From Hyphomicrobiales bacterium (GTDB lineage: Bacteria > Pseudomonadota > Alphaproteobacteria > Rhizobiales > Rhizobiaceae), in contig UEHQ01000016.1 in the NCBI GenBank assembly GCA_900489925.1, positions 1 through 64,000 on the forward strand: a DNA stretch of 64,000 nt, given 5' to 3'. The position numbers and the translations under genes were made by a program. Numbering within the stretch: the stretch's first letter is position 1; every line of letters begins with the position of its first letter. Shown here piece after piece: positions 18,876 through 26,865 of the stretch. The notes below the pieces were generated by a model. The model was not told where the DNA came from. It made no database searches and saw only the letters and a program-made list of their open reading frames with translations.

Positions 18876-18903
18876 TTGGTATTTGGGAATGTGAGCGTAC
18901 AAT
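18876..18903 (+). promoter_or_regulatory. sigma70-type promoter of the TPR gene
   Basis: TTGGTA (18876-18881) and TACAAT (18898-18903) are separated by 16 bases. They lie about 35 bases upstream of the TPR gene start, which has a GAAGGAG ribosome binding site. Recognised by eye only. Confidence 0.5.
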
Positions 18904-18938
18904 CCGGAAATCAGCGCATCCTTTGAAGGAGTTACCGC

Positions 18939-19496
18939 ATGTATTCCGTTCATCGTTTCCGCAGTCTCGCTCTTGCCGGCTGCATGGCCCTCGCCTTTTC
19001 CGCCCCCGCCTTTGCTGCCGGAGAGGAGAGCGACGGAACCAAACCTCCGCCGAAGACGGAAACGACAACCAAATGCGCCGATGGCAAGATCTGGGACAAG
19101 AAGCGCAAGGAATGCGTTGTCCCGAAGAAGAGCAGCTTCAACGATGACGATCTCTACAAGGCCGCTCGCGAATTCGCCTATGCCGGCCAATACGACAATG
19201 CGCTCACCGTTCTTCACCTCGCAAAAAATCAGGATGATCCCCGCATCCTGAACTATCTGGGCTATGCCAATCGAAAGGCCGGCCGGATGGAACTGGGCAT
19301 GTCGTATTACCGCAAGGCGCTGCAGGCTGATGAGAACTATATTCTCGCACGGTCATATATGGGACAAGCTTTGATGGAACAGGGTGATGTGCAGGGAGCG
19401 CGCGTGCAACTCGTCGAAATCCGCGATCGCGGTGGCGAGAACACATGGGCGTATCGCTCGCTGCTGCAGACGTTGAACGGCTACCGAACCTATTGA
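18939..19496 (+). CDS. secreted tetratricopeptide repeat protein, 185 aa
   Basis: The N-terminus is a Sec signal peptide (SLALAGCMALAFSAPAFAAG, cleavage near residue 28). After a charged linker with two Cys (KCADGKIWDKKRKECV), two to three TPR-like repeats follow (AREFAYAGQYDNALTVLHLA, LNYLGYANRKAGRMELGMSY and ILARSYMGQALMEQGDVQGA). The product is probably periplasmic. It lies directly upstream of an ECF sigma / anti-sigma pair in the same direction, with 167 bases between, which suggests it may belong to the same stress circuit. No enzymatic motif is visible. Confidence 0.82.
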   Translation: MYSVHRFRSLALAGCMALAFSAPAFAAGEESDGTKPPPKTETTTKCADGKIWDKKRKECVVPKKSSFNDDDLYKAAREFAYAGQYDNALTVLHLAKNQDDPRILNYLGYANRKAGRMELGMSYYRKALQADENYILARSYMGQALMEQGDVQGARVQLVEIRDRGGENTWAYRSLLQTLNGYRTY

Positions 19497-19663
19497 TGTC
19501 AGCGGCAGTACCCAACCGAAAAAAAGCTTTGAGAACCCGGAGGATAAGCCAGCCGGCGCTTGCAGACCATCGGCGGTTTGTTTCATAAAGGACACAGAGA
19601 GATATTATTCGATTCCATGCAGGGCACTTCGCCCGACCGCGCAAGCGGCAATCTGGAAAGACC

Positions 19664-20170
19664 ATGCGTCAACCCGTGACGACCATCGATATCAGACGCG
19701 ACCTGGTAGGGCTGTTGCCCCGATTGCGTCGTTTTGCGATGACCCTCACCGGCGACGCGCCGAGCGCCGACGAACTGGTGCAGTCCGCTTGCCAACGCGC
19801 CATCGCGAAGAGCAACCAGTGGAATGGCGAAGGTCGCCTGGAAAGCTGGGTCTATATGCTGCAACGCCAGCAGTGGACCGACGACAGCCGCAGACGCAAG
19901 CCCCAGGCCGCCGCAAGATCGAATGTTACCGACATAAGGGACGCCACGCGCAATGGTGCCTCGGTCATCGATACCGACATGATCCACAGTATGATCGCCG
20001 AAATGCCTGAAGGTATATCGGCTGCATTCCTTCTCGTGGCCGTCGAAGGCCACTCCTATCAGCAGGCCGCCGATATCATGGGTGTCGGCGTCAACATCAT
20101 AGTGTCGCAACTGGCATTGGCGCGACTGCATTTCGCCAGCGTCGCAGACCACTATCCTCACAGGTACTGA
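19664..20170 (+). CDS. ECF-type RNA polymerase sigma factor
   Basis: A 168-residue sigma-70-family protein of the extracytoplasmic function group. Region 2 is recognisable in LPRLRRFAMTLTGDAPSADE followed by LVQSACQRAI and SWVYMLQRQQWTDDSRRR. Region 4 is recognisable in EGISAAFLLVAVEGHSYQQA and ADIMGVGVNIIVSQLALARL. The usual GTVKSRL recognition-helix consensus is replaced by NIIVSQLALAR, so the promoter it recognises may be unusual. The next gene starts two bases after its stop and encodes a membrane anti-sigma factor. A GGAAAG site precedes the ATG. Confidence 0.87.
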   Translation: MRQPVTTIDIRRDLVGLLPRLRRFAMTLTGDAPSADELVQSACQRAIAKSNQWNGEGRLESWVYMLQRQQWTDDSRRRKPQAAARSNVTDIRDATRNGASVIDTDMIHSMIAEMPEGISAAFLLVAVEGHSYQQAADIMGVGVNIIVSQLALARLHFASVADHYPHRY

Positions 20171-20171
20171 A

Positions 20172-21008
20172 TTGCTCGATTTCAAGAAACTGCCGCTAGA
20201 TGCTCAATTGACCGCCCTGATCGACGGTGAGGCAACGCCGGAGCAGAAGCTGGAGCTGGAGCAGCGCGTTGCGACCGACGACGGCGCGAAGCGGCTCTAT
20301 GACAAGCTGCGCCACGGTGCAGACTTCGGAAAGCGCCGGATGGACGATGTTCTGAAAGAACCGGTGCCACTCGCCCTCGTCCGCTCGATCAAGAGCGTGC
20401 AGCCGCCAAAGGCGCCGATCGCGCCGCGCCTGTCTCGCCCGTCGTTGAAGCTGACGCCGAGCCGCCCGCAGGCGATTGCCGCGGCGCTCGTCCTCTTTGC
20501 CGCCGGTTGCGGTGTCGGCTATCTCGTCGCCGACAACAGGAATGCTCCCGCCGCATCCCAGACGGTAGAGGCAGCGCCGGAGCCCAACGAATGGCTCGAC
20601 GACATCACCGCCTACCAGCGCCTGCTGGCCCGGCAGCCACGACACCTGGTGGAAGTCCCGGCCTCCCAGTCCGAGGAAATCTCCAGCTGGTTGACGACCA
20701 CGGTCGGAGTGGCCTTCCGCGTGCCTGACATCTCTGATGGGGGATGGACCTTCCAGGGCGCCCGCGTCGTGCTCGCCGACGGAAAACCTGCCGGTCAGCT
20801 GATCTACACCAGCGCCGACGGCGACACCGCCACGATCGCCTTCCGCAAGGACAACCAGCCGGACGATACCGAAGATTTCAAGGAAACGATCCGCGACGAA
20901 ATCGGTCTGGTCACCTGGCACAATGCCGGGACATCTTATGTCCTCGTCGGCCCCTCCGCCGAGGCAACGCTCATCCAGCTCGCGATGCAGATCGCCACGG
21001 AAATCTGA
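20172..21008 (+). CDS. membrane anti-sigma factor
   Basis: A 278-residue protein starting at a TTG two bases after the sigma factor stop. The N-terminal 60 residues (LTALIDGEATPEQKLELEQR) have the anti-sigma-domain look but lack the zinc-binding His-x3-Cys-x2-Cys motif. One transmembrane helix spans about 101-120, and the remaining 150 residues would be periplasmic. Coupled translation with the sigma gene supports a one-to-one sigma / anti-sigma pair. The periplasmic part (TVGVAFRVPDISDGGWTFQG ... GQLIYTSADGDTATIAFRKD) probably senses the signal. A GC-rich hairpin terminator follows. Confidence 0.87.
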   Translation: MLDFKKLPLDAQLTALIDGEATPEQKLELEQRVATDDGAKRLYDKLRHGADFGKRRMDDVLKEPVPLALVRSIKSVQPPKAPIAPRLSRPSLKLTPSRPQAIAAALVLFAAGCGVGYLVADNRNAPAASQTVEAAPEPNEWLDDITAYQRLLARQPRHLVEVPASQSEEISSWLTTTVGVAFRVPDISDGGWTFQGARVVLADGKPAGQLIYTSADGDTATIAFRKDNQPDDTEDFKETIRDEIGLVTWHNAGTSYVLVGPSAEATLIQLAMQIATEI

Positions 21009-21026
21009 CGCAACGGCGTCATCTCA

Positions 21027-21052
21027 GGCAGGCGCGCCACCTGGCGCCTGCC
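21027..21052. terminator. hairpin terminator between anti-sigma gene and leuA
   Basis: Arms GGCAGGCGC (21027-21035) and GCGCCTGCC (21044-21052) form a 9-bp stem with an 8-base loop, followed on the + strand by a pyrimidine-rich CTTCTCTG. It lies between the convergent stops of the anti-sigma gene and leuA and may serve both. Confidence 0.6.
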
Positions 21053-21068
21053 CTTCTCTGATGAGAGA

Positions 21069-22784
21069 TCAGGCCTTGCCGGCCTTCAGGTCAAGCACAC
21101 GGTTCGCCGCCGAGACGATCGCTTCCAGCGACGCGCCGACGATGTTCGTGCTGATGCCCGCACCGAAGAGCTTTCCGCCCGGATAGGACGTCTCGACGTA
21201 GGAGATGGCCGCGGCATTCGAGCCATGCTGCAAGGAATGCTCCGAATAATCCTGCACCGACATCTCGACGCCGAGATAATGCGAGAGCGCATTGATGAAG
21301 CCATCAACCGGGCCGTTGCCCTTGCCCTCGATCCGCTTCGTCTCACCGTTGTCGGTAATCTCGGCGGCAACGATGCGAACCCCCTTGCGGTCCGGATCAG
21401 CGTAGGTGTGATGATCGACGAACTTGATGCGGCCTTCCGGCTGCGTCACGTACCGCTCGATGAAGTGATCGTAGATCCGCTTCGACGGCAATTCCTTGCC
21501 CTCTTCGTCGGTGATCCGCTGGATCTCCTCGCGATACTCCACCTGCAGGTTGCGCGGCAGGTTCAGGCCGTAGTCCTGCTGCAGGATATAGGCGATGCCG
21601 CCCTTGCCGGACTGCGAGTTGATGCGGATGATCGCCTCGTAGGAGCGGCCGACGTCCTGCGGATCGATCGGCAGGTAGGGCACTTCCCAGACCGGGTGGT
21701 TGGCAACCTTGATCGCCTTCATGCCCTTGTTGATCGCATCCTGGTGCGAGCCGGAGAAGGCCGTGTAGACCAATTCGCCGACGTAAGGGTGGCGTTCGCC
21801 GATCGGCATCTGGTTCGAATATTCGAACACGTCCTTCATGCGCACGATATCGGAGCAGTCGATCTCGGGATCGACGCCCTGCGTGAACATGTTCAGCGCC
21901 ATGGTGACGACGTCGACATTGCCGGTGCGCTCGCCGTTGCCGAACAGCGTGCCTTCGACACGATCGGCGCCGGCCAGCAGCGCCAGTTCAGCGGCAGCGA
22001 TGCCGGTGCCGCGGTCGTTGTGCGGATGCAGCGAGATGATCAGGTTCTCGCGGTTATCCAGGTTGCGGCACATCCACTCGATCTGGTCGGCATAGACGTT
22101 CGGGGTCGCCATCTCGACGGTCGACGGCAGGTTGATGATCAGCTTGTTGTCGGGGGTCGGCTTCATGACGTCGATGACGGCGTTGCAGATTTCCAGCGCC
22201 ACATCGAGTTCGGTACCGGTGAAGCTCTCCGGCGAATATTCAAAGCGATAGCCGCCGCCAGCCTTCGCCGCCATGTCGGAAATCATCTTCGCCGCATCGA
22301 CGGCGATTTGCTTGATGCCATGGACATCCTTGGCGAACACGACACGACGCTGCAATTCGCTGGTCGAGTTGTAAAAATGCACGATCGGGCGATTTGCGCC
22401 TTCGAGGGCTTCGAACGTGCGCGTGATCAGTTCGGGACGGCACTGTACCAGAACCTGCAGCGATACGTCGTCGGGCACATTGCCCTGCTCCACGCACCAG
22501 CGCGCGAAGTCGAAATCGGTCTGTGATGCGGACGGGAAGCCGATCTCGATTTCCTTGAAGCCCATGTCCAGCAACAGCTGGAACATCCGCGCCTTGCGGT
22601 CGTGGCCCATAGGGTCGACCAGAGCCTGGTTACCATCACGCAAGTCGACGGAGCACCAGATCGGCGCCTTCGTCAGCGTCTTCGACGGCCATGTGCGGTC
22701 GGGAATGTTCACCTGCGGGTAAGGGCGGTACTTCACCGCCGCGTCAGGCATGCCTTTGGTTTGGGAGCGGGTCTTCGTGTCCAT
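21069..22784 (-). CDS. leuA: 2-isopropylmalate synthase
   Basis: LeuA condenses 2-oxoisovalerate with acetyl-CoA, the committed step of leucine synthesis. The 571-residue length fits the long (LeuA2-type) form. The catalytic loop WCSVDLRDGNQALVDPM near residue 45, the metal-binding HPHND in ISLHPHNDRGTG near 255, and the C-terminal regulatory domain (SHYLGVEMSVQDYSEHSLQ) are present. The start at 22784 (MDTKTRSQ) has an AGGAAGAG site; the longer in-frame start at 22832 lies in the leader. A leucine-rich leader peptide and mutually exclusive hairpins precede the gene, so attenuation by leucyl-tRNA supply is likely in addition to feedback inhibition. Confidence 0.95.
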   Translation of the reverse strand: MDTKTRSQTKGMPDAAVKYRPYPQVNIPDRTWPSKTLTKAPIWCSVDLRDGNQALVDPMGHDRKARMFQLLLDMGFKEIEIGFPSASQTDFDFARWCVEQGNVPDDVSLQVLVQCRPELITRTFEALEGANRPIVHFYNSTSELQRRVVFAKDVHGIKQIAVDAAKMISDMAAKAGGGYRFEYSPESFTGTELDVALEICNAVIDVMKPTPDNKLIINLPSTVEMATPNVYADQIEWMCRNLDNRENLIISLHPHNDRGTGIAAAELALLAGADRVEGTLFGNGERTGNVDVVTMALNMFTQGVDPEIDCSDIVRMKDVFEYSNQMPIGERHPYVGELVYTAFSGSHQDAINKGMKAIKVANHPVWEVPYLPIDPQDVGRSYEAIIRINSQSGKGGIAYILQQDYGLNLPRNLQVEYREEIQRITDEEGKELPSKRIYDHFIERYVTQPEGRIKFVDHHTYADPDRKGVRIVAAEITDNGETKRIEGKGNGPVDGFINALSHYLGVEMSVQDYSEHSLQHGSNAAAISYVETSYPGGKLFGAGISTNIVGASLEAIVSAANRVLDLKAGKA

Positions 22785-22900
22785 GTCTTCTCTTCCTCTT
22801 CCCGTCATACGGCCAGCCGCGTAATAGCTCATGGAGCGTCGCTTGGCGATGACGAATCCGGAGCAAAAGCATCCGGTTGATCAATTTTGGGGATTGGCAC

Positions 22901-22944
22901 GAGGAGCGATGGCCTGGCGGGCTTTCGGCCGCCGGGCGCTCCTC
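22901..22944 (-). promoter_or_regulatory. leuA attenuator stem-loop
   Basis: Read on the transcript strand, GAGGAGCG (at 22944-22937) pairs perfectly with CGCTCCTC (22908-22901), enclosing a GC-rich inner stem. The 5' arm overlaps the leader-peptide stop codon. The Leu codons just upstream contain CTCCTC (about 22978-22973), which can pair with the same GAGGAG. The two structures are thus mutually exclusive, as in ribosome-mediated attenuation. No clear U-tract follows the stem, so the final output could be Rho-dependent or translational. Confidence 0.6.
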
Positions 22945-23068
22945 AACGGACCCGGCAACCGCGCGTAAGGCCGAGGAGAAGAAGCGATGTCAGGGCGCGC
23001 GTATTGTCGCGCAGGGCGATGCGCCCGCGTGCAATCTGCTCAGAAATCATGATGCCCGTGTTCTTCAT
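22943..23068 (-). CDS. leuL: candidate leucine leader peptide LeuL, 41 aa
   Basis: A 41-codon frame reads MKNTGIMISEQIARGRIALR and ends TSLLLLGLTRGCRVR, with five Leu in six consecutive codons near its 3' end followed by Thr-Arg. A shorter version from Met7 (23050) gives 35 residues. It lies between the BenE-type permease and leuA on the same strand, 158 bases before the leuA start. The Leu run and the overlapping hairpin are the classical plan of an amino-acid operon leader. No ribosome binding site is seen: the predicted transcription start coincides with the ATG, so it would be translated as a leaderless message. Confidence 0.72.
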   Translation of the reverse strand: MKNTGIMISEQIARGRIALRDNTRALTSLLLLGLTRGCRVR

Positions 23069-23075
23069 GGCTGCG

Positions 23076-23104
23076 TGTATAGCCGGGGGACCAAAAAGTG
23101 GCAA
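23076..23104 (-). promoter_or_regulatory. leuL-leuA promoter
   Basis: On the minus strand TTGCCA (23104-23099) and TATACA (23081-23076) are separated by 17 bases, a near-consensus sigma70 promoter. Seven bases follow before the ATG of the leader peptide, which predicts a start of transcription at or next to the A of that ATG. The -35 box begins ten bases after the stop of the BenE-type gene. Confidence 0.65.
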
Positions 23105-23113
23105 TCCCCTCGC

Positions 23114-24298
23114 CTATTTTTTTGCCAACTGCACAAATTGCGATAGCGCCATCATCAAACCGCCCGCCAGCAGCCCCCAGAAAGCGCCGGAGATTCCGCC
23201 AAAGGAGACGCCCGACGCCGTGACCAGGAAGGTCACCGCCGCCGCCTCGCGCGTTGCAGGCGCTTGAAACGCCGCCGTGGCGGAGCCCGAAAACGCCCCG
23301 ATCAGCGCCAAGCCGGCTACGGCCTGGATAAGGATCGGCGGCGCCAGCGCCACAGAAGCCGTCACCGCGCCGGCGAGCGGACCAAGGATGAGGTAGCAGA
23401 TACCGCAAACGATAACCGCCCAGTAGCGCCTACGGGGATCGGGATGCGCGTCGGGGCCGGCGCACATCGCCGCCGTGATCGCCGCCAGATTGACGGCATG
23501 GCCACCGAACGGTGCCGAGAACAGCGAGAATATGCCGCTCACGGCAAACAGCGGGCCAGGCTTCGTCTCGTAGCCATTAACCTTCATCACCGCGATCCCA
23601 GGAATATTCTGCGACGCCATGGTGACGATGAACAGCGGCAGCGCGATCGAGATGAAGGCGGGGACATTGAAGACAGGCGTTACCAGCTCGATCGTCGGTA
23701 GCAGCGACCGCTGGACCGACGCCAGCGCCCCATCCGGCACGTCGACGCCGAAGACCACCACCAGCACGAAGGCCGCCAGCGCCGCCGGCACCGCCCAAAG
23801 CCGCTTGAAGGCGCCGACGACGATCCATGCCAGCGCGATCGGCAGCCCGAGCAAGGGATTGAACCCGATCGCCTTCACCGGCGCGAAGCAGAGCCCGATC
23901 AACACACCCGCCAGCATCGCATTGGCGAGCGGCGCCGGAATCGCGGCAACGGCCCGGCCAAGCGGCTTGAACAGTCCGGCAACGACGATCAGAAGCGCGC
24001 AGACGATGAAGGCGCCGACGGCGGCATTGAAGCCACCCTCGACAACGCCGGTGCTGGCAAGAAGCGCCCCGCCAGGCGTCGACCATGCCATACTGACCGG
24101 CAGCCGCGTACTGACACTGAGGACGATGGCACAAAGCCCGAGCGAGATCGACAGCGCCATCAAGCCGGACGCGGCCTGTGCCTCCGTCGCGCCCACGGCC
24201 TGCAAACCATGCAGCACGACGGCGAACGAGCTGGCGAACCCGACGAACGCTGTCAGGACGCCCATGAACAGGGCCTGGACGGAAAAGTCTTTGAGCAT
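23114..24298 (-). CDS. benzoate/H+ symporter BenE family transporter
   Basis: A 394-residue, very hydrophobic protein with about 12 predicted membrane helices. It carries BenE-family stretches such as MAWSTPGGALLASTG near residue 82 and MASQNIPGIAVMKVNGYE near 245, as well as FSAPFGGHAVNLAAITAAMC. BenE-type proteins import benzoate with protons, but substrates in rhizobia are untested. The start at 24298 (MLKDFSVQ) was chosen over upstream Met codons because the extra residues are hydrophilic and atypical. The gene stands alone between the methyltransferase and the leuL-leuA unit, all on the minus strand. Confidence 0.88.
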   Translation of the reverse strand: MLKDFSVQALFMGVLTAFVGFASSFAVVLHGLQAVGATEAQAASGLMALSISLGLCAIVLSVSTRLPVSMAWSTPGGALLASTGVVEGGFNAAVGAFIVCALLIVVAGLFKPLGRAVAAIPAPLANAMLAGVLIGLCFAPVKAIGFNPLLGLPIALAWIVVGAFKRLWAVPAALAAFVLVVVFGVDVPDGALASVQRSLLPTIELVTPVFNVPAFISIALPLFIVTMASQNIPGIAVMKVNGYETKPGPLFAVSGIFSLFSAPFGGHAVNLAAITAAMCAGPDAHPDPRRRYWAVIVCGICYLILGPLAGAVTASVALAPPILIQAVAGLALIGAFSGSATAAFQAPATREAAAVTFLVTASGVSFGGISGAFWGLLAGGLMMALSQFVQLAKK

Positions 24299-24400
24299 GG
24301 CAGCACTCTTGCAAAAGAAATGCTGCATGGAGCCGTATCGGGCAGAGTCGCGCAAGTGCAGATCGGCACCATTCGGTACCTACCAGCCGGCCCCGTCCAC

Positions 24401-25129
24401 CTAGGCGTGCCTTACGACGAAAATCATCTCATCCGACATCAGCCCGTCGAACGGTTTGCGGTCCCAATCGCCATAAACCGCCTCGGTCCGCAGCCCGGAA
24501 ACTTGGATTAGCCGTTCGATCTCCCCGCGAGACAGGAACAGAAGCTTGCTCGTCGAAACCAAAGTCTCGCTAGGGAAATGATAGCTGGTTTCGAAATGAA
24601 CCCGCCCTTCACCGTACGAGACTACGTGCCGCGTCTCTCGGACGACAAGCTCATCTTGAACGACCTCGGACACACCTCCGTCCCAGCGTGTCTTCCAGTC
24701 GATTTCAGGATTGCGGGATTCAAAGACGATGCGACCTCCATCCGTCAGATGGTCGCGCATGGCGCCTAAAGCGGCGAGGACGGCGGTCTCATCAAGCAAC
24801 ACCTGAAAGGCATGACCTGTCATGATGATCAAATCGAAGCGCTTATCAGATCGGAAATCCTGAGAGTAACACTCGACCCATTCAATCCTGCCGCCATGTG
24901 GCTTTTGCCTGGCGATATCGAGCATCGATGACGATGGATCGACGCCCGTGACATCGTGCCCGCGTGCTGCATAGGCATCGCAGATCAGTCCGGTTCCGCA
25001 GCCAAGATCGAGGATCGACTTCGGCTCGCCGTCTGCCAGCGAGAGATAGAAGTCGCGGTCTGCAGACCAACCGCAGAGGAGATCATACAGAATTGCCAGA
25101 CGCGGATGGTCGTAGTGCAAATCGGGCAC
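24401..25129 (-). CDS. class I SAM-dependent methyltransferase
   Basis: A 242-residue methyltransferase starting at a GTG. Motif I is ILDLGCGTGLICDAYAARGH followed by DVTGVDPSSSML near residues 38-70; later motifs include FDLIIMTGHAFQVL and GGRIVFESRNPEIDWK. The fold is of the general Methyltransf_25 type. The substrate is unknown. It is flanked by the clpP terminator upstream and by the BenE gene about 100 bases downstream. The start codon has only a weak GAAG ribosome binding site. Confidence 0.85.
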   Translation of the reverse strand: MPDLHYDHPRLAILYDLLCGWSADRDFYLSLADGEPKSILDLGCGTGLICDAYAARGHDVTGVDPSSSMLDIARQKPHGGRIEWVECYSQDFRSDKRFDLIIMTGHAFQVLLDETAVLAALGAMRDHLTDGGRIVFESRNPEIDWKTRWDGGVSEVVQDELVVRETRHVVSYGEGRVHFETSYHFPSETLVSTSKLLFLSRGEIERLIQVSGLRTEAVYGDWDRKPFDGLMSDEMIFVVRHA

Positions 25130-25160
25130 GATGAAACTTCGCAGTCAGGTTGCCGAAAAT

Positions 25161-25202
25161 GAAAAAGCGCCCTCGCCCGCCTTCCGGCAAGCAAGGGCGC
25201 TT
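25161..25202 (-). terminator. intrinsic terminator of clpP
   Basis: On the minus strand AGCGCCCT (25201-25194) pairs with AGGGCGCT (25073+ region, 25173-25166), followed directly by TTTTTC. It lies just after the clpP stop and before the methyltransferase gene. Confidence 0.75.
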
Positions 25203-25216
25203 CTCATAGCACAAAA

Positions 25217-25801
25217 TCAGATGTCGCTCTGCGACGTGACGATCCGCGAAACGAGACCATAGGCCTTTGCTTCTTCAGCAGATAGCCAGTAGTCGCGATC
25301 GGTATCGGCAGCGATCTTCTCGTAGGACTGACCGGTGGCCGCAGCCATGATCTTGTTCAGGCGCTCGTTCATCTTGATGATCTCGCGAGCCTGGATCTCG
25401 ATGTCGGACGCCATGCCGCGCGTGCCGCCGGACGGTTGGTGCAGTAGGAAGCGCGTGTTCGGCAGGCAAAGACGCTGCTCCTTCGGAGCCGCGACATAGA
25501 TCAGCGCGCCGGCCGATGCGACCCAGCCCGTTCCGATCATCCAGACCTTCGGCTTGATGAACTTGATCATGTCATGGATCGAATCGCCGGACTCGACATG
25601 GCCGCCGGGCGAATTGACGTAGATGCGAATGTCGTCGTCGCTGGCTGCGGCGAGTGCCACGAGCTGCGAGCAGACCTTCTGCGCCAGTTCCTGATTGATC
25701 GGTCCATAGATGAAGATGGAACGCGACTTGAAAAGGTTCGCCTCCGTTTCCTTGCCGAGCGGCAGTTCCTTCGTCTTGTCGTCCTGGTCTTCGTCGTTCA
25801 T
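25217..25801 (-). CDS. clpP: ATP-dependent Clp protease proteolytic subunit (secondary paralogue)
   Basis: A 194-residue serine peptidase of the ClpP family. The catalytic triad is visible: Ser96 in GWVASAGAL, His121 in FLLHQPSGG and Asp170 in the DTDRDYWLS stretch. The N-terminus starting [16 protein letters not shown] is hydrophilic, with no obvious propeptide. The sequence around the active-site Ser and the extra Trp residues mark it as one of the secondary ClpP copies found in rhizobia, not the main clpP that lies next to clpX. It is monocistronic, with a GAGAGAGG ribosome binding site and an intrinsic terminator. Partner ATPase unknown. Confidence 0.92.
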   Translation of the reverse strand: MNDEDQDDKTKELPLGKETEANLFKSRSIFIYGPINQELAQKVCSQLVALAAASDDDIRIYVNSPGGHVESGDSIHDMIKFIKPKVWMIGTGWVASAGALIYVAAPKEQRLCLPNTRFLLHQPSGGTRGMASDIEIQAREIIKMNERLNKIMAAATGQSYEKIAADTDRDYWLSAEEAKAYGLVSRIVTSQSDI

Positions 25802-26014
25802 TCGAACCTCTCTCACGTGAATTCGGGTTCCCCGCACATAGTGTGACTCAATGCGTAAAACAATGCGAGAAAAAGACAAGCCACGGAACGGGTGAACATA
25901 TGGTTAGGGTGCCGGGACTTACCGAAATGTAACGCCGCATGGCTTTGAAATGCCCAAATCGCTACCTACCTCACTTCAGTACGGACCCACCTGTGCCCAT
26001 CAAGGAGACGCGCC

Positions 26015-26797
26015 ATGTCACCCGAAGAACGCCAACTGCTGACCTCCCTCTTCGACCGCGTCCGCACCGCCTCAGCCACCACGCGTGACCCGGACGCCGA
26101 AAGCCTGATTGCACAGGCCTCACGCGAGCAGCCCTACGCGCCCTACTATCTGGCGCAGGCCGTCATCGTCCAGGAAAAGGGGCTGGAGGCCGCCGCCAAT
26201 CGCATCAAGGAGCTGGAAAGCCGTGTCCACCAGCTCGAAGCCGCCGAAAGCGAGCACCATCAGGCCGAACAGGGCGGCGGCTTCCTGAGCTCGATCTTCG
26301 GCAGCGCGTCCGCCCCGCCACCGGCCCAGTCTTCCGGCCCATGGGGCAACGCGCCGCGCCAGGCCATCCAGCAGGAGCGTGGCTTCGACGGAAACCCTCG
26401 CGCCATGCCGCAGCAGCAGGCAGGCCCGTGGAACCCGCAGCCATCCGCTCCGTCCGCCGGCGGCAGCTTTCTGCAGGGTGCCCTTGGAACGGCCGCAGGT
26501 GTGGCGGGCGGCATGTTGCTTGCCAATTCGCTGAGCGGCATCTTCGGCAGCCACATGTCGTCTCTCGGATTGGGCTCGCCCTTGGCAGGCTCAAACCCCT
26601 TAGGCAGCAGCCCGGTCGAGGAAACCGTCATCAACAACTATTTTGGTGACGACAAGGACAAGACGCAGACCGTGGCCGACGACAAAGACGTCAACGCCGA
26701 CAATGATGACGACAACGCCGGCCTCCAACAGGCCGACTATCAGGACGATGATGACGACCAGTCGGATTTCGGCAACGACGACACCTTCGACGTCTGA
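26015..26797 (+). CDS. DUF2076 domain-containing protein
   Basis: A 260-residue protein. The N-terminal 70 residues (MSPEERQLLTSLFDRVRTAS, then EQPYAPYYLAQAVIVQEKGLE) are the conserved DUF2076 helix pair, followed by a short coiled coil (IKELESRVHQLEAAESEHHQ). The middle is a low-complexity Pro/Gln/Gly region, then a hydrophobic Gly-rich segment (LQGALGTAAGVAGGMLLANS) that may associate with membrane. The tail is very acidic, with runs of Asp and Asn. The start has an AAGGAG site. DUF2076 proteins are widespread periplasmic ligand-binding protein-like entries of unknown function. Confidence 0.87.
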   Translation: MSPEERQLLTSLFDRVRTASATTRDPDAESLIAQASREQPYAPYYLAQAVIVQEKGLEAAANRIKELESRVHQLEAAESEHHQAEQGGGFLSSIFGSASAPPPAQSSGPWGNAPRQAIQQERGFDGNPRAMPQQQAGPWNPQPSAPSAGGSFLQGALGTAAGVAGGMLLANSLSGIFGSHMSSLGLGSPLAGSNPLGSSPVEETVINNYFGDDKDKTQTVADDKDVNADNDDDNAGLQQADYQDDDDDQSDFGNDDTFDV

Positions 26798-26829
26798 CGC
26801 TCTCAGCGGACCACAATGAATGGAAAAAG

Positions 26830-26862
26830 AAACGGCGGCCGAGGGCCGCCGTTTGCTTTTCA
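26830..26862. terminator. bidirectional intrinsic terminator
   Basis: Arms AAACGGCGGCC (26830-26840) and GGCCGCCGTTT (26844-26854) form an 11-bp perfect stem with a 3-base loop. TTTGCTTTT follows on the + strand and CTTTTTCC on the minus strand, so it can stop both the DUF2076 gene and the convergent queF gene. Confidence 0.85.
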
Positions 26863-26865
26863 TCC

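Noticed and set aside
21225..22526. 433-codon plus-strand frame opposite leuA
   Set aside because: Antisense shadow of 2-isopropylmalate synthase; composition is that of a complementary-frame artefact.
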